From: Aeromonas rivuli
GTDB lineage: Bacteria > Pseudomonadota > Gammaproteobacteria > Enterobacterales > Aeromonadaceae
NCBI RefSeq assembly: GCF_000820045.1
Contig: NZ_CDBJ01000056.1
Span: forward strand, 1 to 32,360
Direction: 5' to 3'
DNA length: 32,360 bases
The position numbers were made by a program, and so were the translations under genes. The notes beneath the pieces were generated by a model. It did not search any database. It was given only the letters and a program-made list of their open reading frames with translations, and was not told the DNA's origin. This document shows, piece by piece, positions 18,071 through 26,391 of the stretch (position 1 is the stretch's first letter; each line of letters starts with the position of its first letter).

Positions 18071-18970
18071 ATGTCTACCTTGTCCCCGTCGGCCGGAGCC
18101 CGCTTTCGCAGCGCGCTGGCCAATGAAAAACCCCTGCAGATCGTCGGTACCATCAACGCCTACATGGCGCTGATGGCCGAGCGCAGCGGTTTCAAGGCGC
18201 TTTATCTGTCCGGTGCCGGGGTGGCCAACGCCTCCTATGGCCTGCCGGATCTCGGCATGACCTCCATGAACGACGTGCTCATCGATGCCGAGCGCATCAC
18301 CGCCGCGACTCAAGTGCCACTGCTGGTCGACATCGACACCGGCTGGGGCGGCGCCTTCAACATCGCCCGCACCGTCCGCGCCTTCGAGCGCGGCGGGGTC
18401 GCCGCCGTCCACATGGAGGATCAGGTCGCCCAGAAGCGCTGCGGTCACAGACCCAACAAGGCCGTGGTCTCCATCGCCGAGATGGTGGACAGGATCAAGG
18501 CGGCGGTCGACGCCCGCACCGATGAGCACTTCGTCATCATGGCCCGCACCGACGCTCTGGCGGTGGAAGGGCTGGATTCGGCCCTGGAGCGCGCCGCGGC
18601 CTACGCCGCCGCCGGGGCCGACATGATCTTCGCCGAGGCGGTCACCGAGCTGGATCAGTACGACAGCTTCAAGCAGGCGGCCGGCGTCCCCATCCTCGCC
18701 AACATGACCGAATTCGGCCAGACCGAGCTGTTTGACAAGGAGGCCCTCTCTGCCCACGGCGTCGACATGGTGCTCTACCCCCTGAGCGCCGCCCGCGCCG
18801 CCAACCAGGCCGCCCTCAACGTCTATCAGCAGCTTCGCCGCGACGGCCACCAGCGTGCCGTGGTCGACACCATGCAGACCCGAGAGTCCCTCTATGACTT
18901 CCTCGGCTACCACCACTACGAGCAGACCCTGGACAGGCTGTTCACCAAGGATCTGTCTACCAAGGAATAA
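18071..18970 (+). CDS. prpB: 2-Methylisocitrate lyase
   Basis: PrpB splits 2-methylisocitrate into pyruvate and succinate, the last step of the methylcitrate cycle that disposes of propionyl-CoA. The 299-residue protein has the isocitrate lyase/PEP mutase fold and the catalytic KRCGH motif within [23 protein letters not shown] earlier holds metal-binding aspartates. The ATG at 18071 follows AGGAG by 5 bases, so I prefer it to the in-frame GTG at 18020. It is first in the prpB-prpC-acnD-prpF operon. prpC begins 64 bases later, after a strong hairpin. Confidence 0.97.
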   Translation: MSTLSPSAGARFRSALANEKPLQIVGTINAYMALMAERSGFKALYLSGAGVANASYGLPDLGMTSMNDVLIDAERITAATQVPLLVDIDTGWGGAFNIARTVRAFERGGVAAVHMEDQVAQKRCGHRPNKAVVSIAEMVDRIKAAVDARTDEHFVIMARTDALAVEGLDSALERAAAYAAAGADMIFAEAVTELDQYDSFKQAAGVPILANMTEFGQTELFDKEALSAHGVDMVLYPLSAARAANQAALNVYQQLRRDGHQRAVVDTMQTRESLYDFLGYHHYEQTLDRLFTKDLSTKE

Positions 18971-18978
18971 CACGCCGA

Positions 18979-19003
18979 CCGGCCGCCTCATGCTGGCGGC
19001 CGG
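18979..19003 (+). other. Hairpin between prpB and prpC
   Basis: CCGGCCGCC (18979-18987) pairs with GGCGGCCGG (18995-19003), a 9-bp GC-only stem with a 7-base loop. No T-run follows, so an mRNA stability or partial attenuation role is more likely than full termination. Confidence 0.65.
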
Positions 19004-19034
19004 CGCTTCAACGGACTGAATGAGGAAACCTGTG

Positions 19035-20195
19035 ATGAGCGCACTTGTGGAGACCACCCCCGGCTTCAAACCGAAGAAATCCGTCGCCCTCTCCGGCACC
19101 GCCGCCGGCAATACCGCCCTGTGCACCGTCGGCCTCTCCGGCAACGACCTGCACTACCGTGGCTATGACATCCTCGATGTCGCCACCAGCTGTGAATTCG
19201 AGGAGATTGCCCACCTGCTGGTGCACGGCCATCTGCCCAACATCGCCGAGCTGGCCGCCTACAAGGCCAAGCTCAAGGCCCTGCGTGGCCTGCCCTCCGG
19301 CGTCAAGACCGCCCTGGAGCAGCTGCCCCCCTCCGCCCACCCCATGGACGTGATGCGCAGCGCCGTCTCGGTGCTGGGCTGCGTGTCGCCGGAGAAGGAC
19401 GACCACAACCACCCGGGCGCCCGGGACATCGCCGACAAGCTGATGGCTTGCTTAGGCTCGGTGCTGCTCTACTGGTACCACTTCAGCCACAACGGCAAGC
19501 GCATCGAAGTCGAGACCGATGATGACTCCATCGGCGGCCACTTCCTGCACCTGCTGCACGGGGAGAAGCCACGTGCCTCCTGGGTGCGCGCCATGCACAC
19601 CTCGCTGATCCTCTACGCAGAGCATGAGTTCAACGCCTCCACCTTCGCAGGCCGGGTGATCGCGGGCACCGGCTCCGACATGTACTCCTGCATCACCGGC
19701 GCCATCGGCGCCCTGCGCGGGCCCAAGCACGGCGGCGCCAACGAGGTGGCCTTCGAGATCCAGAAGCGCTATGAGAATCCGGATGAGGCCGAGGCTGACA
19801 TCCGCGCTCGGGTCGAGAAAAAAGAAGTGGTGATCGGCTTCGGCCACCCGGTCTATACCGTCTCGGATCCCCGCAACAAGGTGATTAAGGAGGTGGCCCG
19901 CGAGCTCAGCCTGGAGCAGCACAACTCCAAGATGTTCGACATCGCCGAGCGACTGGAGTCGACCATGTGGGAGGCCAAGAAGATGTTCCCGAACCTCGAC
20001 TGGTTCAGCGCCGTCAGCTACCACATGATGGGGGTGCCCACCGCCATGTTCACCCCGCTGTTCGTGATCGCCCGCACCTCAGGCTGGTCGGCCCATGTCA
20101 TCGAGCAGCGCATCGACGGCAAGATCATCCGCCCGAGCGCCAACTACACGGGCCCGGAGGATCTGACCTTCGTGCCGCTCAAGGAGCGCAAGTGA
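19035..20195 (+). CDS. prpC: 2-Methylcitrate synthase
   Basis: PrpC condenses propionyl-CoA with oxaloacetate to 2-methylcitrate, the entry step of the cycle. The 386-residue protein is a citrate synthase family member of the short, dimeric type. It has the active-site regions [13 protein letters not shown] and [13 protein letters not shown], with the catalytic histidine in each and an aspartate/arginine-bearing C-terminal part. The ATG at 19035 follows GAGG by about 10 bases; an in-frame ATG at 19020 overlaps that ribosome site. Its stop codon overlaps the next start in a TGATG junction. Position between prpB and acnD makes ordinary citrate synthase unlikely. Confidence 0.95.
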   Translation: MSALVETTPGFKPKKSVALSGTAAGNTALCTVGLSGNDLHYRGYDILDVATSCEFEEIAHLLVHGHLPNIAELAAYKAKLKALRGLPSGVKTALEQLPPSAHPMDVMRSAVSVLGCVSPEKDDHNHPGARDIADKLMACLGSVLLYWYHFSHNGKRIEVETDDDSIGGHFLHLLHGEKPRASWVRAMHTSLILYAEHEFNASTFAGRVIAGTGSDMYSCITGAIGALRGPKHGGANEVAFEIQKRYENPDEAEADIRARVEKKEVVIGFGHPVYTVSDPRNKVIKEVARELSLEQHNSKMFDIAERLESTMWEAKKMFPNLDWFSAVSYHMMGVPTAMFTPLFVIARTSGWSAHVIEQRIDGKIIRPSANYTGPEDLTFVPLKERK

Positions 20196-20495
20196 TGACC
20201 AACGCACAATACCGCAAGCCCCTGCCCGGCACTCAGCTTGACTACTTCGACGCCCGGGAGGCGGTGAACGCCATCGCCCCCGGCGCCTGGGACAGGCTCT
20301 CCTACACAGCCCGCGTCCACGCCGAGCAGAATCAGGAGCGCAAGTGATGATTAACACTCAATATCGCAAGCCCCTGCCCGGTACGGCACTGGATTACTTC
20401 GACGCCCGGGAGGCGGTAAACGCCATCGCCCCCGGCGCCTGGGACAGACTATCTTACACAGCCCGCATTCACGCCGAAAACCTGGTTCGCAAGTG
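20183..20495 (+). repeat. Tandem duplication of the acnD start region
   Basis: Two adjacent copies of about 150 bases span the prpC-acnD junction. A 16-base identical segment (GGAGCGCAAGTGATGA) begins at 20183 and again at 20335. Aligned over 132 bases, the two copies differ at about 19 positions, mostly third codon positions. The 8-base word CGCAAGTG occurs at 20187, 20339 and 20488, that is, at the prpC end, the minigene end and inside acnD, and marks the likely recombination points. Confidence 0.9.
20195..20347 (+). CDS. 50-codon duplicated acnD N-terminus, translationally coupled minigene
   Basis: This short frame encodes [13 protein letters not shown]...RVHAEQNQERK, about 80% identical to the first 36 residues of AcnD just downstream. 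It starts in the prpC stop (TGATG) and its own stop starts acnD (TGATG), so ribosomes could pass from prpC to acnD through it. The copies differ mostly at silent or conservative positions, with one extra codon near the end. It lacks any catalytic part of aconitase, so it is either a non-functional leader that preserves coupling or a small peptide of unknown role. I infer it is translated from its context only. Confidence 0.6.
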   Translation: MTNAQYRKPLPGTQLDYFDAREAVNAIAPGAWDRLSYTARVHAEQNQERK

Positions 20496-22977
20496 CGATC
20501 CGGCCATCCTCGGCGAGTGCCTCGGCCAGATCGCCTTGAATAAGCGCGATCGCGACTTCCCCTGGTTCCCGGCCCGGGTGGTGTGCCACGACATCCTGGG
20601 CCAGACCGCCCTGGTGGACTTGGCTGGCCTGCGCGATGCCATCGCCGATCAGGGGGGGGATCCTGCCCAGGTCAACCCTGTGGTGCCGGTGCAGCTCATC
20701 GTCGATCACTCCCTCGCCGTGGAGTGTGGCGGCTTCGATCCCGATGCCTTTGCCAAGAACCGCGCCATCGAGGATCGCCGCAACGAGGATCGCTTCCACT
20801 TCATCAACTGGACCAAGCAGGCGTTCAAGAACATAGAGGTGATCCAGCCGGGCAACGGCATCATGCACCAGATCAACCTGGAGAAGATGTCGCCGGTCAT
20901 TCACAACGACAGGGGCATCGCCTACCCGGACACCTGCGTCGGCACCGACAGCCACACTCCCCACGTCGACGCCCTCGGGGTGATCGCGGTGGGGGTGGGC
21001 GGGCTGGAAGCCGAGAACGTGATGCTGGGGCGCGCCTCCTGGATGCGCCTGCCTGAGATCGTCGGCGTGGAGCTGTCTGGCAAGCCGCAAGCCGGCATCA
21101 CCGCTACCGACCTGGTGCTCTCCCTGACCGAGTTCCTGCGCAAGGAGAAGGTGGTCGGCGCCTATCTGGAGTTCCGTGGCGAGGGCGCAGGCGCCCTGAC
21201 CCTGGGCGATCGCGCCACCATCTCCAACATGGCGCCGGAATACGGCGCCACCGCGGCCATGTTCTTCATCGACAGCCAAACCATCGACTACCTGCGCCTC
21301 ACCGGCCGCGATGCCGAACAGGTCAAGCTGGTGGAGACCTATGCCAAGGAGGCGGGCCTCTGGGCCGACTGCCTGGCGAGCGCCCAGTACGAGCGCGTGC
21401 TGCACTTCGATCTCTCCACCGTGGTACGCACCCTGGCGGGCCCCTCCAACCCGCACCGCCGCCTGCCGGTCTCAGCCCTGGCGGAGCGCGGCATAGCGGT
21501 GGATCTGGACAAGGCCCGCGCCCAGGAGGCCGACGGCCTGCTGCCGGATGGGGCCGTCATCATCGCCGCCATCACCAGCTGCACCAACACCAGCAACCCG
21601 CGCAACGTGATTGCGGCAGGCCTGCTGGCGCGCAATGCCAACCAGCTCGGGCTGGTCCGCAAACCCTGGGTCAAGTCGTCGCTGGCGCCGGGCTCCAAGA
21701 CGGTGGCCTTGTACCTGAAAGAGGCGGGACTGGACAGCGAGCTGGAGCGGCTGGGCTTTGGCATAGTGGCCTTCGCCTGCACCACCTGCAACGGCATGTC
21801 AGGTGCGCTGGATCCGGCTATCCAGCAAGAGATCATCGACCGTGACCTCTACGCCACCGCCGTGTTGTCGGGCAACCGCAACTTCGACGGTCGCATCCAC
21901 CCCTACGCCAAGCAGGCTTTCCTCGCCTCGCCGCCGCTGGTGGTGGCCTATGCCATCGCGGGCACCATCCGCTTCGACATAGAGAAGGATGTGCTGGGAG
22001 TGGTGAACGGTAAGGAAATTCGCCTGAAAGACATCTGGCCGTCGGATGACGAGATCGATGCCGTGGTCAGGGCCTCGGTGAAGCCGGAGCAGTTCCGCCA
22101 GGTCTATATCCCCATGTTCACCATAGAGGAAGACCATGGCCCCAAGGTCGCGCCTTTGTACGACTGGCGTCCCATGAGCACCTATATCCGTCGCCCGCCT
22201 TATTGGGATAAAGAGGGGGAAGGGGCGCTGGCGGGGGAACGAACCCTCAAGGGCATGAGGCCGCTGGCGCTGTTGCCGGACAACATCACCACCGATCACC
22301 TCTCCCCCTCCAGCGCCATCATGCGCAGCAGCGCGGCCGGTGAATACCTGCACAAGATGGGACTGCCGGAGGAGGACTTCAACTCCTACGCCACCCACCG
22401 CGGCGATCACCTGACCGCCCAGCGCGCCACCTTCGCCAACCCTCAGCTGGTGAACGAGATGGCGGTGGTAAACGGCGCAGTGAAGAAGGGCTCACTCGCC
22501 CGGGTCGAGCCGGAGGGCCGGGTCATGCGGATGTGGGAAGCCATCGAAACCTACATGGCCCGCAAGCAGCCGCTGATCATAGTGGCGGGCGCCGACTACG
22601 GTCAGGGCTCGTCCCGTGACTGGGCGGCCAAGGGCGTGCGGCTAGCGGGGGTGGAGGTGATAGCGGCGGAAGGCTTCGAGCGCATTCACCGCACCAACCT
22701 GATCGGCATGGGGGTGCTGCCCCTGGAGTTCAAGCCGGGCACCAGCCGTTTGACCCTGGGGCTGGACGGCACCGAGACCTATGACGTCAAGGAGGCACGC
22801 ACCCCGCGCACCGATCTCGTGCTGGTCATTCACAGGCGCAACGGCGAGACGGTCGAGGTGCCCATGACCTGTCGCCTCGACACCGCCGAGGAGGTCTCGG
22901 TCTATGAGGCCGGCGGCGTGCTGCAGCGCTTCGCCCAGGACTTCCTGAAAGCGACCACCCACAAGGCCGCCAGCTGA
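20347..22977 (+). CDS. acnD: Fe/S-dependent 2-methylcitrate dehydratase AcnD
   Basis: AcnD is an aconitase-like dehydratase that converts 2-methylcitrate to 2-methyl-trans-aconitate; it works with PrpF in place of PrpD. The 876-residue protein has the aconitase layout, with the three [4Fe-4S] cysteines at Cys412 (CTNTSNP) and Cys478/Cys481 (CTTCNGMSG), GTDSHTPH near residue 200 and the swivelling domain GADYGQGSSRDWAAKG toward the end. It starts at the ATG at 20347, overlapping the minigene stop; a GTG at 20344 is also in frame. An acnA-type aconitase is the alternative, but the prp context and following prpF decide for AcnD. Confidence 0.95.
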   Translation: MINTQYRKPLPGTALDYFDAREAVNAIAPGAWDRLSYTARIHAENLVRKCDPAILGECLGQIALNKRDRDFPWFPARVVCHDILGQTALVDLAGLRDAIADQGGDPAQVNPVVPVQLIVDHSLAVECGGFDPDAFAKNRAIEDRRNEDRFHFINWTKQAFKNIEVIQPGNGIMHQINLEKMSPVIHNDRGIAYPDTCVGTDSHTPHVDALGVIAVGVGGLEAENVMLGRASWMRLPEIVGVELSGKPQAGITATDLVLSLTEFLRKEKVVGAYLEFRGEGAGALTLGDRATISNMAPEYGATAAMFFIDSQTIDYLRLTGRDAEQVKLVETYAKEAGLWADCLASAQYERVLHFDLSTVVRTLAGPSNPHRRLPVSALAERGIAVDLDKARAQEADGLLPDGAVIIAAITSCTNTSNPRNVIAAGLLARNANQLGLVRKPWVKSSLAPGSKTVALYLKEAGLDSELERLGFGIVAFACTTCNGMSGALDPAIQQEIIDRDLYATAVLSGNRNFDGRIHPYAKQAFLASPPLVVAYAIAGTIRFDIEKDVLGVVNGKEIRLKDIWPSDDEIDAVVRASVKPEQFRQVYIPMFTIEEDHGPKVAPLYDWRPMSTYIRRPPYWDKEGEGALAGERTLKGMRPLALLPDNITTDHLSPSSAIMRSSAAGEYLHKMGLPEEDFNSYATHRGDHLTAQRATFANPQLVNEMAVVNGAVKKGSLARVEPEGRVMRMWEAIETYMARKQPLIIVAGADYGQGSSRDWAAKGVRLAGVEVIAAEGFERIHRTNLIGMGVLPLEFKPGTSRLTLGLDGTETYDVKEARTPRTDLVLVIHRRNGETVEVPMTCRLDTAEEVSVYEAGGVLQRFAQDFLKATTHKAAS

Positions 22978-22986
22978 TATATGGTA

Positions 22987-23014
22987 TTCCCCCTCCCCTT
23001 GCGGGGCGGGGGAA
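22987..23014 (+). other. Hairpin between acnD and prpF
   Basis: A long GC stem (TTCCCCC-T-CCCC pairing with GGGG-C-GGGGGAA, one mismatch) with the TTGC loop sits 10 bases after acnD. No T-run follows. It may stabilise the upstream message. Confidence 0.65.
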
Positions 23015-23051
23015 TCGACCCTTCTAACCCGAATCATTCAGGACGATCCTT

Positions 23052-24254
23052 ATGGCCCATCCATCTGTGGCTCAACCAGGCCAAGTGAAAATCCCGGCCA
23101 CCTATATGCGCGGCGGCACCAGCAAGGGCGTCTTCTTTCGCTTAAGCGATCTGCCCGAGCGCTGCCAGGTGCCGGGCCCGGCCCGGGATGCGCTGTTTAT
23201 GCGCGTCATCGGCAGCCCCGACCCCTATTCGGCCCACATGGACGGCATGGGGGGCGCCACCTCCTCCACCTCCAAGTGCGTGATCCTCTCCAAAAGCCAG
23301 CAGCCCGATCACGATGTGGACTACCTCTACGGCCAAGTTGCCATCGACAAGCCGTTCGTCGACTGGAGCGGTAACTGCGGCAACCTCTCCACCGCCGCCG
23401 GCGCCTTCGCCATCCATGCGGGGCTGGTGGATCCGGCCCGCATTCCCCAAGACGGCACCTGCGTGGTGCGAGTCTGGCAGGCCAATATCGGCAAGAGCAT
23501 CATGGCCCATGTACCGGTGAGCAACGGCCAGGTGCAGGAGACAGGTGACTTCGAGCTGGATGGGGTCAGCTTCCCCGCCGCCGAAATCGTGCTGGAGTTT
23601 CTCGACCCCTCCGAGGATGGCGAGGAGGGCGGCGCCCTCTTCCCCACCGGCAACCTCATCGACGATCTCGAGGTGCCCGGCATAGGAAACATCAAGGCCA
23701 CAATGATCAGCGCCGGCATTCCGACAGTGTTCGTCAATGCCGAGGAGATTGGCTATCAGGGCACCGAGCTGCGCGAGGCGATCAACGGCGATCCCGAGGC
23801 GCTGGCGCGCTTCGAGGCCATCCGTATCGCCGGCGCCCTGCGCATGGGGCTCATCAAGACGCCGGAGGAGGCGGCCACCCGCCAGCACACCCCCAAGGTG
23901 GCCTTCGTCGCCAAATCGAAGGAGTACCTCTCCTCCAGTGGCAAGACGGTGATGGCTGGAGAGATCGACCTGCTGGTGCGGGCACTCTCCATGGGCAAGC
24001 TGCACCACGCCATGATGGGCACCTGCGCCGTGGCCATCGGCACAGCGGCGGCCATTCCCGGCACCCTGGTGAACCTGGTCGCCGGTGGCGGTGAGCGTGA
24101 GGCGGTGCGCTTCGGCCACCCTTCAGGCACCCTGCGGGTGGGCGCAGAGGCGCGGCAGGTGAATGGCGAGTGGACGGTCACCAAGGCGGTGATGTCCCGC
24201 TCAGCCCGCATCCTGATGGAGGGCTGGGTGCGGGTGCCCGGCGATACCTTCTAG
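23052..24254 (+). CDS. prpF: 2-Methylaconitate cis-trans isomerase PrpF
   Basis: PrpF isomerises 2-methyl-trans-aconitate, made by AcnD, to the cis form that aconitase can hydrate. The 400-residue protein has the PrpF (diaminopimelate epimerase-like) fold with its conserved start TYMRGGTSKGVFFRL, then GGATSSTSKC and GNCGNLSTAAGAFA, and the late region HHAMMGTCAVAIGTAAAIPGT. The ATG at 23052 has AGGA about 9 bases upstream. It ends the operon; a terminator follows 22 bases after the stop. No prpE (propionyl-CoA synthetase) or prpR gene is adjacent. Confidence 0.95.
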   Translation: MAHPSVAQPGQVKIPATYMRGGTSKGVFFRLSDLPERCQVPGPARDALFMRVIGSPDPYSAHMDGMGGATSSTSKCVILSKSQQPDHDVDYLYGQVAIDKPFVDWSGNCGNLSTAAGAFAIHAGLVDPARIPQDGTCVVRVWQANIGKSIMAHVPVSNGQVQETGDFELDGVSFPAAEIVLEFLDPSEDGEEGGALFPTGNLIDDLEVPGIGNIKATMISAGIPTVFVNAEEIGYQGTELREAINGDPEALARFEAIRIAGALRMGLIKTPEEAATRQHTPKVAFVAKSKEYLSSSGKTVMAGEIDLLVRALSMGKLHHAMMGTCAVAIGTAAAIPGTLVNLVAGGGEREAVRFGHPSGTLRVGAEARQVNGEWTVTKAVMSRSARILMEGWVRVPGDTF

Positions 24255-24274
24255 CGCCCTGCCCCTATAAATAC

Positions 24275-24305
24275 AAAAAGGCCCGGGCAGTTGCCTGGGC
24301 CTTTT
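24275..24305. terminator. Rho-independent terminator after prpF
   Basis: A 12-bp stem with one G-T wobble (AAAAGGCCCGGG at 24276-24287 with CCTGGGCCTTTT at 24294-24305), extended by a C-G pair at the loop, is flanked by A and T runs, so it can act in both directions. It ends the prp operon and could also stop transcripts from the lipoprotein gene on the minus strand. Confidence 0.9.
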
Positions 24306-24388
24306 CATTGGGGATTGATCCCATCAACTTAATATGCCGATGACTGCTGACAAGGCTTTCCCCTGTTGATCCATAGCCAGCGTACTGG

Positions 24389-24631
24389 CTACTGCGGGCG
24401 CGGCACACACTCGACGTGGCGAGGAAGATTCTTGCTCCCATCGCCGCCGCGAAGCTTTTTGATCTGGCCATCCGGACACTTGCCATCGTCCACATAGACC
24501 AGCTTCCCAGGCGGCACGCCGCCAGGAGGAGGATCCTGTTTCAGATACTCGATGGGGGCTGGGACAAGGGTGGTACAACCCGACATCAGGCTCACCATCA
24601 GCAACCCCGCGCTCTGCCATCTCATTACCAT
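24389..24631 (-). CDS. Small lipoprotein, DUF6719-like
   Basis: An 80-residue predicted lipoprotein: signal MVMRWQSAGLLMVSLMSGC with lipobox LMSGC, so Cys19 would be lipidated. The mature part is proline-rich (DPPPGGVPPGK), followed by LVYVDDGKCPDGQIKKLRGG and a C-terminal VECVPRPQ. The two cysteines in the mature domain (in GKCPDG and VECVP) may form a disulphide. The ATG at 24631 has GGAG about 7 bases upstream, better than the longer frame from 24763. The YVDDG-C-P-GQ pattern resembles the small DUF6719 family, whose function is unknown. No partner gene is evident. Confidence 0.7.
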   Translation of the reverse strand: MVMRWQSAGLLMVSLMSGCTTLVPAPIEYLKQDPPPGGVPPGKLVYVDDGKCPDGQIKKLRGGDGSKNLPRHVECVPRPQ

Positions 24632-25055
24632 CTGTCGCTCCCTCTGTGTGATCCCGGCCCTGCGCCAACTCACGCACAGGCCCCATGAACTCAGGCAGTG
24701 TAGCCACCGGATCCCATAGACCGAAACCCGCTCCCGGCGCCGCTCCGACGATTTCAGACACAAGGAGGCGCATCCTTGGCTCCATCGCCTTGATGAGCAA
24801 ACTGGGCGTCTTGCTGGATAGATGATCCCGATAAACAGTCGCAGTCTTCACACAGGCTCGTCCACTCGAGCTGGCTCGGTCACCTTGAATTGCCACCCAT
24901 TAGCCAGCCACTTGCATTGTTGATGCGCCGTGTCAGGGCCCTGTATGTCATGGGTTCAGATATGTCCCAATTACCGAGCACCCTCAACAGGAAACACGGG
25001 GCGATGAGCGGTCCAACGCCGTTCATCTGGATGGCATCTCCGCAGAGACAGACAA
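24632..25055. other. Non-coding stretch between lipoprotein gene and tRNA terminator
   Basis: I see no supported gene. Open frames on both strands have no recognisable motifs, and the longest minus-strand frame overlaps the lipoprotein gene in another register. I found no copy of the tRNA 3' end that would suggest an integration site. Confidence 0.55.
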
Positions 25056-25056
25056 C

Positions 25057-25089
25057 GAAAAAGCCCAACCTACTGAGTAGGTTGGGCTT
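25057..25089 (-). terminator. Rho-independent terminator after tRNA-Ser
   Basis: A 13-bp perfect stem (AAGCCCAACCTAC at 25061-25073 with GTAGGTTGGGCTT at 25077-25089) and a 3-base loop end in a run of T on the minus strand. It lies 6 bases past the tRNA 3' end. Confidence 0.92.
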
Positions 25090-25095
25090 GATAGA

Positions 25096-25185
25096 TGGCG
25101 GAGAAACAGGGATTCGAACCCTGGGTGGTATTGCTACCACAATTGATTTCGAGTCAATCCCGTTCGGCCACTCCGGCATCTCTCC
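25096..25185 (-). tRNA. tRNA-Ser (anticodon CGA)
   Basis: This 90-base class II tRNA has an acceptor stem GGAGAGA pairing with TTTCTCC, an encoded CCA end, and a long variable arm (GTGGTAGCAATACCAC region). The anticodon loop CTCGAAA gives anticodon CGA, reading UCG serine codons. The T-arm shows GGTTCGAATCC. A minus-strand promoter-like pair lies just upstream and a strong terminator follows, so it is a single-gene unit. Confidence 0.97.
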
Positions 25186-25194
25186 ATAGGGGCT

Positions 25195-25224
25195 ATTCTG
25201 ACTCAGTCCCACCCAGGAAATCAA
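25195..25224 (-). promoter_or_regulatory. Probable tRNA-Ser promoter
   Basis: On the minus strand TTGATT (25219-25224) and CAGAAT (25195-25200) are 18 bases apart, followed by the GC-rich TAGCCCC that resembles a stringent-control discriminator. The -10 match is only moderate. Confidence 0.5.
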
Positions 25225-25462
25225 TCTCAATCTCTTTAAATATCAACTGACTGTATAGAAATCCATCAAGCATCATGGCGGGCCTCATCATGGGTCTCCT
25301 CCCCTGTTGCTTTCTTGCTCCGCCTGGCTCCCTGTTGTTTATCCCGGCGGATGAAGATCGGTGCGTCGCTGCCGCCGGGCTGGTATTCCCGGGCCGATTG
25401 GTTAACAATTTCGCCTCTTTCGCCCTCCCTGAGGGGATCCGTTTCGACGACCTGGATTGCTC

Positions 25463-26374
25463 ATGTTCAACTTGCGTATTCTGCTACCGCTCCTCACCAC
25501 TTGCTGGGCGGGCTCAGCACTGGCCACCAGTTATCCGCTGCCTGCGGCCAACAGCCGCCTCATTGGCGCCCCCGAAGACTACATAGTGCAGCAGGGTGAA
25601 CACCTGGAACTGATCGGGGCTCACACTCAGATTGGCTTCCTGGCACTGCTTGAGGCCAATCCCGGGGTCGATCCCTACCTGCCCAAACCGGGTACCCGTT
25701 TGATCCTGCCCACTCAGATACTGCTGCCGGATGTGCCGCGAGAGGGCATCGTCATCAATTTGCCGGAGCTGCGCCTCTATTACTTCCCCAAGGGTGCGGA
25801 TGACGTGGTGGTACTGCCCATTGGCATAGGTGACATAGGCCGCGAGACCCCGGAGATGACCACCACCGTCATTGCCAAGAACCCCAATCCAACCTGGACG
25901 CCGGGGCCCATGGTGCGCAAATCCTGGCTGGAGCAAAAGGGCATCGACTTGCCCGCCGTGGTGCCGCCGGGCCCGGACAATCCGTTGGGCAAGTTCGCCA
26001 TGCGGCTCGGCTATGGCAAGCAGGACTACCTGATCCACGGCACCAACAAGGATTTCGGCGTCGGGCTGAGGGTCAGTGCCGGCTGTATCCGGCTGCGACC
26101 CGCCGATATCGAATCCCTGTTCAAGCAGGTGCCGTTGGGAACCCATGTCAGGGTCATCAATCAACCGGTCAAGGCCGCCATAGAGCCAGATGGCAGCCGC
26201 TGGCTGGAGGTGCACTCCCCCCTGTCCCGCACCGAGCAAGAGCTTGAGCAAGGTGCCCCCCTGGTGCTGAGCCCGGCGGTCAAAGGCTTTATCGATGCCC
26301 CCGAGGTGGATGCGGGTCAAGCCAGCCTGGCGCTGGAGCGTAAAAGCGGCATGCCCCTGCTCGTTGGCGGTTAA
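25463..26374 (+). CDS. L,D-transpeptidase, ErfK/YbiS family (YkuD domain)
   Basis: This periplasmic enzyme likely attaches Braun-type lipoprotein to peptidoglycan or makes 3-3 cross-links. The 303-residue precursor has a signal peptide (NLRILLPLLTTCWAGSALA), a LysM-like segment (about 35-90, including LLEANPGVDPYLPKPGTRL), the YkuD catalytic domain (about 95-230), and a C-terminal extension. The catalytic motif is intact: His192 in HGTNKDFG and Cys208 in SAGCIRLR. It reads closely like E. coli ErfK/YbiS/YcfS along its length, including GPDNPLGKFAMRLG and EPDGSRWLEVHSPLSR. The ATG at 25463 has GGA 8 bases upstream. Which paralogue it is cannot be decided. The DUF481 gene follows after 17 bases. 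Confidence 0.92.
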   Translation: MFNLRILLPLLTTCWAGSALATSYPLPAANSRLIGAPEDYIVQQGEHLELIGAHTQIGFLALLEANPGVDPYLPKPGTRLILPTQILLPDVPREGIVINLPELRLYYFPKGADDVVVLPIGIGDIGRETPEMTTTVIAKNPNPTWTPGPMVRKSWLEQKGIDLPAVVPPGPDNPLGKFAMRLGYGKQDYLIHGTNKDFGVGLRVSAGCIRLRPADIESLFKQVPLGTHVRVINQPVKAAIEPDGSRWLEVHSPLSRTEQELEQGAPLVLSPAVKGFIDAPEVDAGQASLALERKSGMPLLVGG

Positions 26375-26391
26375 GTGCCAGATAGGACACC

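Noticed and set aside
24324..24896. Minus-strand open frame of 190 codons
   Set aside because: It overlaps the better-supported lipoprotein gene in another frame and has no recognisable domain.
24880..25230. Possible integrase remnant or attachment site at tRNA-Ser
   Set aside because: The frame is largely translated tRNA plus unrecognised sequence, and no second copy of the tRNA 3' end is present in the window.
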